From assembly GCA_937902905.1 (NCBI GenBank), contig CALELW010000194.1, forward strand, positions 1 to 5,729: DNA of 5,729 nucleotides, given 5' to 3'. This document shows positions 1 through 3,739 of this stretch, in pieces (within the stretch, counting starts at the first letter, position 1; each line of letters starts with the position of its first letter). Source of the DNA: an uncultured Clostridium sp. (lineage in GTDB: Bacteria; Bacillota; Clostridia; Lachnospirales; Lachnospiraceae). The notes under the pieces were generated by a model. It was given only the letters and a program-made list of their open reading frames with translations, had not been told where the DNA came from and made no database searches. The translations under genes and the position numbers were made by a program.

Positions 1-75
1 GGCGTTTAACCTTAATAGCTCCTCCTTTCCTAAAAAATCTCTATATCAATAACATTATTCTATGTTTATAGACAT

Positions 76-104
76 ATTATACCATAAATAAACTTCATTG
101 TAAA
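76..104 (-). promoter_or_regulatory. Promoter for a gene beyond the left edge
   Basis: On the minus strand there is a TTTACA -35 box (99-104), a 17-base spacer and a TATAAT -10 box (76-81) with a TGG extension. Transcription would start near position 69 and run off the left edge. A strong AGGAGG ribosome binding site lies at 21-26. No ATG, GTG or TTG occurs in the 20 bases between it and the window end, so the start codon is either an unusual ATT near 14-16 or lies outside at a long spacing. Confidence 0.7.
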
Positions 105-121
105 GCACAAAATACCATAAT

Positions 122-143
122 AATACCGTTAAAACGCGGTATT
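122..143. other. Short hairpin in the intergenic region
   Basis: A perfect 7-bp stem AATACCG (122-128) / CGGTATT (137-143) encloses an 8-base loop. It lies between the nuclease terminator and the next promoter. On the plus strand it is followed by only a short T run, so it is at best a weak second terminator. The rest of 1-192 holds only the promoter, ribosome binding site and terminator listed separately. Confidence 0.4.
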
Positions 144-152
144 TTATGCACA

Positions 153-186
153 AAAAAAGAGCTATCACAATGGATAGCTCTTTTTT
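153..186. terminator. Intrinsic terminator of the Rpn-family gene
   Basis: A 14-bp perfect inverted repeat made of an A tract, GAGCTATC (159-166), a six-base loop, GATAGCTC (173-180) and a T tract. It starts seven bases beyond the nuclease stop codon. Flanking A and T tracts make it work in both directions, and it separates the nuclease gene from the next promoter at 76-104. Confidence 0.93.
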
Positions 187-192
187 CTTGTT

Positions 193-1074
193 TTAATCAA
201 TAATTCCAAATTCTTTATAGAATTTCTTTCTTGCTTCCTCATCTGCGGAAGCCTTTTTTACATCTTCTACTCTGTTGTCCTGCAATAAAAGATTTATGAG
301 TTTTCCTAATTTTGCTTCACCTTCTGCCTTGCCTTCTGCCTTGCCTTTTACTTCACCTTTTTTTAAGATGTTTTCATATACAACGTCCATAGTATTCTCT
401 CCTTCCATGTCATTGCCTTCCAGAACTTCCTCGTACCTGCTGTCACCAGTCATTACAGACAACAATTTCAGCATTGCATCCAAATGTTGAATTGTCGTTT
501 TGTTATCTGGTACATAGCTATTATTCTTTCTCTTTTGTACAAAGAAATCTGCTACAATTTTAAAATCGCTTTTAAATCTTGCAATCTCTTCATCCGTCAA
601 CCACGCAATATTAAAAACTGTGATTTTGTAGTCATTGATGTAATCATCTAATCCGTCTGGTATACGAATTACATCTTTAAGATGTGTTGGTTCATCCCAT
701 TTCTTGTCCGTGCCAAAATACAATACAATCGTCATTACCGCTACCGGAGATGATTTCTTGTCAAGTAATTGGCTTCGGTAAGATGCACCATCATATCCTA
801 AAATTCTTAATGGCATATATTTTTCAGTTTTTGTCTGATTTTCAATGCCACATATTGCGAGTTCAATGTTACATTCTTTCCAGATTTTTACAACATCACG
901 TTCCTGTTCGTGGAGTTGTGAATTATCACTTTTGTACATTGATTTTGCCATAGTATTTTCCAGAGCTTCTGATTTTACCCTTTGTTCCCCTTTAAATACC
1001 AAAGCATTGATAATGTCTGCAAACACATCTTTATAGTCTGCAAGCACTTTTTCGGTGGTGTCTTTATTTCCCAT
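193..1074 (-). CDS. Rpn family recombination-promoting nuclease / putative transposase
   Basis: This 293-residue protein resembles the Rpn/YhgA-like family, whose members carry a PD-(D/E)XK nuclease fold and, in the Escherichia coli Rpn proteins, promote RecA-independent recombination and cut DNA. The family pattern is visible in order: KDVFADIINALVF (about 15-27), YKSD with D50, LHEQERDV (54-61), GIENQTK with E78-x-Q80, MPLRILGYDGASYRSQL (87-103) and FKIVADFFVQKRK (171-183). D50 plus E78-x-Q80 are my suggested catalytic residues. The C-terminal end has a Gly/Lys/Glu repeat (about 243-256), common in this family. The ATG at 1074 is preferred over the one at 1095 because GAAGGA lies just before it and because the earlier ATG falls inside the conserved leader hairpin. 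The gene has its own promoter and terminator. Family assignment is strong; a role as a true transposase is not shown. Confidence 0.9.
   Translation of the reverse strand: MGNKDTTEKVLADYKDVFADIINALVFKGEQRVKSEALENTMAKSMYKSDNSQLHEQERDVVKIWKECNIELAICGIENQTKTEKYMPLRILGYDGASYRSQLLDKKSSPVAVMTIVLYFGTDKKWDEPTHLKDVIRIPDGLDDYINDYKITVFNIAWLTDEEIARFKSDFKIVADFFVQKRKNNSYVPDNKTTIQHLDAMLKLLSVMTGDSRYEEVLEGNDMEGENTMDVVYENILKKGEVKGKAEGKAEGEAKLGKLINLLLQDNRVEDVKKASADEEARKKFYKEFGIID
320..343 (-). repeat. Two 12-bp tandem repeats inside the nuclease gene
   Basis: CCTTCTGCCTTG occurs twice head to tail (320-331 and 332-343), followed by a partial third copy. The repeat is a multiple of three, so it encodes the in-frame AEGK units near residue 250 of the nuclease. 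Copy number changes would lengthen or shorten the linker without a frameshift. Confidence 0.85.
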
Positions 1075-1083
1075 TTTATCCTT

Positions 1084-1159
1084 CTTTCCCTGCATATGCA
1101 GTTATTTTTGCTCAATTACAGGGAAAGCTATCTAAGCATCCCATGTAATCTAGGGATGC
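1084..1159 (-). promoter_or_regulatory. Two-hairpin leader RNA of the nuclease gene (copy 1)
   Basis: Read on the minus strand, the leader has a first hairpin with stem GCATCCC/GGGATGC (plus-strand arms 1136-1142 and 1153-1159). A short linker TTAGATAGC follows. The second hairpin has stem CTTTCCCTG/CAGGGAAAG (arms 1084-1092 and 1119-1127). The 3' arm of the second hairpin ends a few bases before the ATG and borders the GAAGGA ribosome binding site, so the fold could control translation. The same element precedes the acetyltransferase gene with a paired base change. On the plus strand the first hairpin is followed by a T run and would look like a terminator. I do not recognise it as a named riboswitch. 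Confidence 0.75.
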
Positions 1160-1179
1160 CCCTTTTTTAATACATCTTT

Positions 1180-1207
1180 ATTATACGTAGTATGGTATAA
1201 TAAGCAA
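1180..1207 (-). promoter_or_regulatory. Promoter of the nuclease gene
   Basis: The minus-strand -35 box TTGCTT (1202-1207) and -10 box TATAAT (1180-1185) are separated by 16 bases. The start would be near 1173, giving a leader of about 100 bases that contains both hairpins. CTTATTATAC and GTATAATAA form an inverted repeat overlapping the -35 and -10 boxes, which could be a repressor site. Confidence 0.7.
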
Positions 1208-1213
1208 ATTAGG

Positions 1214-1253
1214 TATAAAGGAGTTGCTACCAAAAAGTGACAACTCCTTTATA
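1214..1253. other. AAGGAGTTG hairpin downstream of the acetyltransferase gene (copy 1)
   Basis: A perfect 13-bp stem (1214-1226 with 1241-1253) has a 14-base loop and lies about 45 bases past the acetyltransferase stop codon. It probably ends or protects that transcript. On the minus strand the T run sits in the loop rather than after the stem, so it is not a textbook terminator. A second copy lies at the end of the 64-residue gene. The stem also contains GGAG, resembling a ribosome binding site. Confidence 0.7.
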
Positions 1254-1299
1254 TTATAATTCAAATTTTTTGTAATTTCTGCTTCATAAAACATTTTTT

Positions 1300-1848
1300 T
1301 TAGAGGATTTCATCCCTCCACTCATATGCGAACACCTCCCTTAAGCAAGCCGTCGCAGTATTTGATAACATGAAACCATATGAATTATTATTTGTTGGTA
1401 TAGGCAATGCATCGTACTCCTTGCAATAATATTCATAGACTTCTTTATCCATAGCTTCACCATAAATGAAACCATCATATCCATGTTTTATGGATAAATC
1501 AGATGCGATGGCAAGTAAATAACCGCCAACGCCAGAAAATCTTTTTTTGCCACGTCGCCAAGAATCATCATGCTGGGCGGCGCAACCCCATACTACACGA
1601 ACAGCTCTCGCTTTGTCGTCGTATTGGACAGCAATCATACCTTGTATTGCATAAGTACCTTTTAATACTAATGCATATACTTCGGTATTTCTTGAAAGAT
1701 AGTGCCAGTTAACATACCATCCGTTACGGCTGTTGAACTTTTTCAAAATGCACTTCCGCTTAATGCGGATAACCTCTGTTTCGTAAATAGGCTCTGTCTT
1801 CATTTCCTTTAGGTGAGGTATAACCTCATTAATTTTAAACGTAATCAT
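1300..1848 (-). CDS. GNAT-fold N-acetyltransferase-like protein
   Basis: This 182-residue protein has features of the GNAT acetyltransferase fold. A strand containing GTYAIQGMIAVQ (about 64-75) is followed by RVVWGCAA (84-91). Then comes RFSGVGGYLLAIASDLS (103-119), which fits the R-x-x-G-x-G acetyl-CoA pyrophosphate-binding motif at R103-G106-G108 and runs into a helix. The segment GFIYGEAMDKEVYEYYCKEYDA (126-147) matches the usual later strand and helix. The substrate cannot be told. The ATG at 1848 follows AAAGGA by ten bases. The gene is monocistronic, with a promoter at 2022-2049 and a leader homologous to that of the nuclease gene. There is no ribbon-helix-helix partner next to it, so a toxin-type GNAT is not supported. 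Confidence 0.7.
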   Translation of the reverse strand: MITFKINEVIPHLKEMKTEPIYETEVIRIKRKCILKKFNSRNGWYVNWHYLSRNTEVYALVLKGTYAIQGMIAVQYDDKARAVRVVWGCAAQHDDSWRRGKKRFSGVGGYLLAIASDLSIKHGYDGFIYGEAMDKEVYEYYCKEYDALPIPTNNNSYGFMLSNTATACLREVFAYEWRDEIL

Positions 1849-1860
1849 AATTTTTTATTC

Positions 1861-1932
1861 CTTTCTCTGTGTGTTAATTTTTTTTATACAGAGAAAGCTA
1901 TTTAAGCATCCCCTGTAATTATTTAGGGATGC
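1861..1932 (-). promoter_or_regulatory. Two-hairpin leader RNA of the acetyltransferase gene (copy 2)
   Basis: This is the same architecture as the nuclease leader. The distal hairpin GCATCCC/GGGATGC has arms at 1906-1912 and 1926-1932, followed by the linker TTAAATAGC. The proximal 10-bp hairpin CTTTCTCTGT/ACAGAGAAAG has arms at 1861-1870 and 1888-1897. Compared with copy 1, one stem position changes from C-G to U-A with both strands altered, while the loops differ freely. That is what selection for structure looks like. The proximal 3' arm (AGAGAAAG) runs straight into the AAAGGA ribosome binding site. Confidence 0.75.
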
Positions 1933-1966
1933 CCCTATTTTTTTTTTACAATCAATCTGATTAACC

Positions 1967-1991
1967 ATTATCATTAATAATTCTTGATAAT
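1967..1991 (-). repeat. Inverted repeat in the acetyltransferase leader
   Basis: ATTATCA (1967-1973) and TGATAAT (1985-1991) form a 7-bp stem around an 11-base loop, and weaker pairing (TAAC/GTTA) extends it. It lies in the transcribed leader between the predicted start near 2015 and the two-hairpin element. The nuclease leader has no counterpart. It may be an extra RNA fold or an operator. Confidence 0.45.
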
Positions 1992-2021
1992 GTGTTAGTT
2001 TAATTAATTGTTTATGCCCTT

Positions 2022-2049
2022 ATTATACCATACTGTGTGCAATAAGCAA
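2022..2049 (-). promoter_or_regulatory. Promoter of the acetyltransferase gene
   Basis: The minus-strand -35 box TTGCTT (2044-2049), a 16-base spacer and a TATAAT -10 box (2022-2027) with a TGG extension give a strong promoter. The -35 box and spacing are the same as at the nuclease gene. Transcription from near 2015 gives a leader of about 165 bases. Confidence 0.75.
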
Positions 2050-2065
2050 GTGAGCAATTATTGTA

Positions 2066-2115
2066 GTAACATAAAGGAGTTGCCACCAAAAAAAAATGAC
2101 AACTCCTTGTGTTAC
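2066..2115. other. AAGGAGTTG hairpin at the end of the 64-residue gene (copy 2)
   Basis: The core stem AAGGAGTTG (2074-2082) / CAACTCCTT (2100-2108) is extended by GTAACA (2066-2071) / TGTTAC (2110-2115). The loop carries an A9 run, which is U9 in the minus-strand RNA. The stop codon of the small gene lies inside the distal stem. It is homologous to the hairpin at 1214-1253 and likely marks the end of that transcript. Confidence 0.7.
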
Positions 2116-2306
2116 AGTTTAAAATTTTTCATTATTTTCTCTGGCATATGCAATCCGTTTAGATTATGTTCTTTTGCATATTGAGCATATTCTCTTAAGT
2201 CAAACTTTAATGGTTCGATTTTCTTATACGGATTTACTTGTCTTATAAAGTTTTTAGACATAAGCCGTTTACCCTTTGTTTTGCGTATTTTCTTCTTTTT
2301 ACACAT
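2112..2306 (-). CDS. Small basic protein of unknown function (64 residues)
   Basis: The protein starts MCKKKKIRKTKGKRL, a strongly basic N-terminus. It continues to a more acidic, helix-prone part including KFDLREYAQYAKEHNLNGLHMPEKIM (about 35-60). I do not recognise the family. The ATG at 2306 follows a good GGAGTG ribosome binding site. A shorter start at 2261, giving 49 residues, is possible. A longer TTG-started frame from 2366 is unlikely because it would run through a terminator hairpin. No promoter fits between that terminator (2340-2380) and the start codon. Expression therefore probably depends on read-through from the candidate promoter near 2440. Confidence 0.6.
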   Translation of the reverse strand: MCKKKKIRKTKGKRLMSKNFIRQVNPYKKIEPLKFDLREYAQYAKEHNLNGLHMPEKIMKNFKL

Positions 2307-2339
2307 ATGTAAACACTCCGTAGAAAGAAAAACTGTAAT

Positions 2340-2380
2340 AAAAAGAAATAACCGCACTCTGCCCAAGATGCGGTCATTTC
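2340..2380 (-). terminator. Minus-strand intrinsic terminator or attenuator
   Basis: In the minus-strand RNA a 12-bp stem with one G-U pair (arms 2369-2380 and 2345-2356) is followed directly by UUUUU. The same position is an A-C mismatch on the plus strand, so the fold favours the minus transcript. Its 3' arm GCGGUUAUUU resembles that of the antisense RNA terminator at 2712-2750. It sits about 35 bases before the 64-residue gene. Confidence 0.8.
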
Positions 2381-2430
2381 AAATAACTAATTGGATGCTA
2401 CTCTAAAAGTAGGTAGTTAGTCTTCAATAA
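2340..2430 (-). ncRNA. Candidate third small RNA or attenuated leader
   Basis: A minus-strand extended -10 box, TGC-TATAGA (2437-2445), could start an RNA near 2430 that ends at the terminator at 2340-2380, about 90 bases long. Its 5' part can fold by TAACTA/TAGTTA with an inner CTACT/AGTAG. This gives the 5' hairpin plus terminator layout seen in the two antisense RNAs downstream. No good -35 box is present (TTGAAG lies 20 bases away). It is either a third antitoxin-type RNA or the attenuated leader of the 64-residue gene. Confidence 0.4.
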
Positions 2431-2496
2431 GAGGTATCTATAGCATCTGATTACATAGAAACCTTCAAAAAAAAATCGTAAATATAGGTGATGCTA
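2394..2496 (+). promoter_or_regulatory. Alternative-pairing leader of the toxin gene
   Basis: GATGCTA occurs at 2394-2400 and again at 2490-2496, where it touches the AGGTG ribosome binding site (2486-2490) and the bases before the start codon. TAGCATC at 2441-2447 is complementary to both. The middle arm can therefore pair upstream, with CTCT/AGAG support after a bulge, or downstream to hide the toxin start. I found no clear plus-strand promoter, so the transcript start is uncertain. Confidence 0.5.
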
Positions 2497-2619
2497 GTGA
2501 TAACAACAAGTGAACTTTTGCAGTTAATGAGTTTATTGATAAGCGTTGCCGGATTATTTTACCTGATAGGGAAAGATAATCACATTCGAAAAACCGTCCT
2601 AGCCATGATACGGTTTTAG
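2497..2619 (+). CDS. Holin-like type I toxin, 40-residue membrane peptide
   Basis: The peptide MITTSELLQLMSLLISVAGL continues FYLIGKDNHIRKTVLAMIRF. It has the design of putative holin-like toxins in Firmicutes: a short polar start, one hydrophobic helix (about 5-25) and a charged tail. Such peptides insert in the membrane and stop growth when overproduced. The GTG at 2497 is chosen because AGGTG ends six bases before it; the ATG at 2491 overlaps that site. The tail is longer than the usual two or three lysines. An antisense RNA unit covers its 3' end and a second lies just beyond. The family call rests on size, topology and this arrangement. Confidence 0.72.
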   Translation: MITTSELLQLMSLLISVAGLFYLIGKDNHIRKTVLAMIRF

Positions 2620-2652
2620 CACACCAAGCTAACCATCTACGGTAACACCCTT
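2588..2652 (-). ncRNA. Antisense antitoxin RNA, copy 1
   Basis: The predicted minus-strand RNA is about 65 bases. It starts near 2652 behind the promoter at 2659-2687 and ends at a hairpin AAAACCGT/ACGGTTTT (2610-2617 with 2590-2597) followed by further U. It is fully complementary to the last ten codons of the toxin gene and the bases just after it. This matches type I antitoxins that pair with the 3' end of the toxin mRNA and block or degrade it. Confidence 0.7.
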
Positions 2653-2658
2653 ACTATT

Positions 2659-2687
2659 ATCATAGCAACAGGAATATGTAAAGTCAA
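2659..2687 (-). promoter_or_regulatory. Promoter of antisense RNA copy 1
   Basis: Minus-strand TTGACT (2682-2687), a 17-base spacer and TATGAT (2659-2664). This is close to consensus and points toward the toxin gene. Confidence 0.8.
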
Positions 2688-2711
2688 GTTTTGGAAAGGT
2701 GTAGTTGCCGT

Positions 2712-2750
2712 ATAAAAAAATAACCGCCAACCTAGAAATTGGCGATTATT
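2712..2750 (-). terminator. Terminator of antisense RNA copy 2
   Basis: In the minus-strand RNA a 12-bp stem (arms 2739-2750 and 2719-2730) contains one U-G pair and is followed by a run of seven U. The U-G pair is a C-A mismatch on the plus strand. The hairpin therefore serves mainly the minus transcript, though it may also slow a plus-strand toxin mRNA. Confidence 0.88.
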
Positions 2751-2801
2751 CGAAAAATAATTAAACAATTACTGGGCTAACCGTCTATCAGTAGAACCCT
2801 T
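2713..2801 (-). ncRNA. Antisense antitoxin RNA, copy 2 (without its own toxin gene)
   Basis: The predicted RNA is about 88 bases, from the promoter at 2808-2836 to the terminator at 2712-2750. Its first part (AGGGTTCTACTGATAGACGG) is homologous to that of copy 1. No toxin frame with a ribosome binding site is present on the plus strand at the expected place. It is either a remnant of a second toxin-antitoxin unit or a second regulator acting on the 3' tail of the toxin mRNA. Confidence 0.65.
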
Positions 2802-2807
2802 ATTGCT

Positions 2808-2836
2808 ATAATAGCAATGAGTTACTTAAAAGTCAA
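2808..2836 (-). promoter_or_regulatory. Promoter of antisense RNA copy 2
   Basis: Minus-strand TTGACT (2831-2836), a 17-base spacer and TATTAT (2808-2813). The -35 box and spacing are identical to those of copy 1. Confidence 0.82.
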
Positions 2837-2909
2837 GATTAATACCTGACCCGGCTTTGAAGCGTTCATTTCATTATCGAATCTCACTTTTTCTTGTTGT
2901 ATTGTTAGT

Positions 2910-3251
2910 TTACGCTACATTTTTATCGAAATTGACTGTCATTACAATCACGCAAATGTAAAATATTACAAATGGAATTATTAATATTGCATTACGTGCG
3001 GTATATATCAGCTTTATCCCCAAAAGCAAAAACATTACCCAGTAAGTAATATCAATAAGCAGAACAATTGCGTAAATACTTTGCTTTTGCAATAAAATTC
3101 CAACGATATTTGCTACTACAAATATTGCAAAATTTCTAAACAGTACATTATGCAATACATCCAAACCCAAGACGGCAAACAAAACAACTGTGACTATTGC
3201 AACTGCCAGTGATGCCAAAAATCCGGCATATTCTTTTAAAAAATCTTTCAA
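2910..3251 (-). CDS. Small membrane protein with four predicted helices
   Basis: The 113-residue protein is almost entirely hydrophobic. Likely membrane helices lie at about 10-30, 39-55, 58-82 and 86-106, and there is a short charged N-terminus (MKDFLKEY). I do not recognise the family; the size would suit a holin-like or accessory membrane subunit, but no motif supports either. The start is a TTG at 3251, with AGGAGG ten bases before it. No ATG is available until late in the protein. The ribosome binding site lies in the last codons of the preceding gene, whose stop codon is only five bases upstream, so the two are very probably translated together. Confidence 0.75.
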   Translation of the reverse strand: MKDFLKEYAGFLASLAVAIVTVVLFAVLGLDVLHNVLFRNFAIFVVANIVGILLQKQSIYAIVLLIDITYWVMFLLLGIKLIYTARNAILIIPFVIFYICVIVMTVNFDKNVA

Positions 3252-3256
3252 CTCTT

Positions 3257-3688
3257 CTAATCCTCCTTTGTAATTGCTTTTTTTGCTTCTTCCAATTCGA
3301 TATTTTTTCTTTCCAAATGATATTTTGCCCGGAACTGTGCATATGCAACGAGTTGCAGAATATCATATGCTTTTATAACTATCGGGGAAATATCACAAAC
3401 AATCCCATAGATATGACCACACAATACAATGATTATTAATCCTAATATTGAAAGTAGAAATGCTCTTAGTTCATGTTTTGCCAATATATAGCATCGTAAA
3501 TACAAGATTTCGAAGTACACATCTGTTATTATCAAAAGCAGAAAAAAAAGTGGTGCACTCCACCATGTTCCATTCCAGTTTGTCTGCAAAATAATATCTA
3601 CATCTAACATCGTCAGCGAAAGTATGATTATCAAATGAAGAATACACATTTCATGTGATTTCATCAATTTTAAAAATGATTTTTTCAT
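3257..3688 (-). CDS. Membrane protein of unknown function (143 residues)
   Basis: There are three clear hydrophobic segments (about 15-34, 43-63 and 74-96) and a fourth weaker one (101-118). A charged, probably cytoplasmic tail follows (ERKNIELEEAKKAITKED). The protein family is not recognised. The ATG at 3688 has a strong AAAGGAG site four bases upstream. The gene follows the large surface-type gene by 51 bases and precedes the four-helix gene by five, so all three look like one operon. The two membrane proteins may form a complex or serve the large extracellular protein, but that is inference from position only. Confidence 0.78.
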   Translation of the reverse strand: MKKSFLKLMKSHEMCILHLIIILSLTMLDVDIILQTNWNGTWWSAPLFFLLLIITDVYFEILYLRCYILAKHELRAFLLSILGLIIIVLCGHIYGIVCDISPIVIKAYDILQLVAYAQFRAKYHLERKNIELEEAKKAITKED

Positions 3689-3705
3689 AATTCTCCTTTA
3701 CGGAT

Positions 3706-3735
3706 AATCCCCATAACATCAATGCCATGGGGATT
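3706..3735 (-). other. Intergenic hairpin between the large gene and the membrane genes
   Basis: A perfect 9-bp stem AATCCCCAT (3706-3714) / ATGGGGATT (3727-3735) has a 12-base loop. On the minus strand no U run follows, so it is unlikely to stop transcription. It could stabilise the 3' end of the large gene's message or be a processing site. Confidence 0.55.
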
Positions 3736-3739
3736 CCTT

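Larger units (their letters stand above)
2628..2836. repeat. Imperfect direct repeat of the antitoxin promoter region
   Basis: About 60 bases at 2628-2687 recur at 2776-2836. Both run from GCTAACC, through an ACCCTTA-type block and the -10 region, to AAAGTCAAG or the close equivalent. The flanking terminators also share a CCTAG loop element. The repeat shows that the antitoxin unit was duplicated, or that two related units were joined. Confidence 0.75.

Noticed and set aside
1075..1095. Upstream ATG at 1095 as start of the nuclease gene
   Set aside because: It falls inside the conserved leader hairpin, adds a non-family MQGKKDK stretch, and lacks a ribosome binding site as good as the one before 1074.
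275..1170. Several plus-strand frames opposite the nuclease gene
   Set aside because: They lack ribosome binding sites and have unlikely composition; they mirror the real minus-strand gene.
1196..1201. Plus-strand TATAAT with TGG extension
   Set aside because: No -35 box lies at the right distance and no plus-strand gene follows; the site is part of the inverted repeat around the minus-strand promoter.
2307..2366. TTG-started N-terminal extension of the 64-residue gene
   Set aside because: It would translate through an intrinsic terminator hairpin, and a GGAGTG site precedes the ATG at 2306.
2690..2730. Remnant of a second toxin gene before antisense copy 2
   Set aside because: Only a few codons ending in Ile-Lys-Lys-stop could be read, with no start or ribosome binding site, so a pseudogene call is not supported.
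3148..3366. Minus-strand frame of 72 codons across the junction of the two membrane genes
   Set aside because: It overlaps two better-supported genes in another frame and reads as low-complexity basic sequence.
3706..3735. Hairpin as a terminator of the large gene
   Set aside because: On the minus strand no U tract follows the stem, so it is listed only as an intergenic hairpin.
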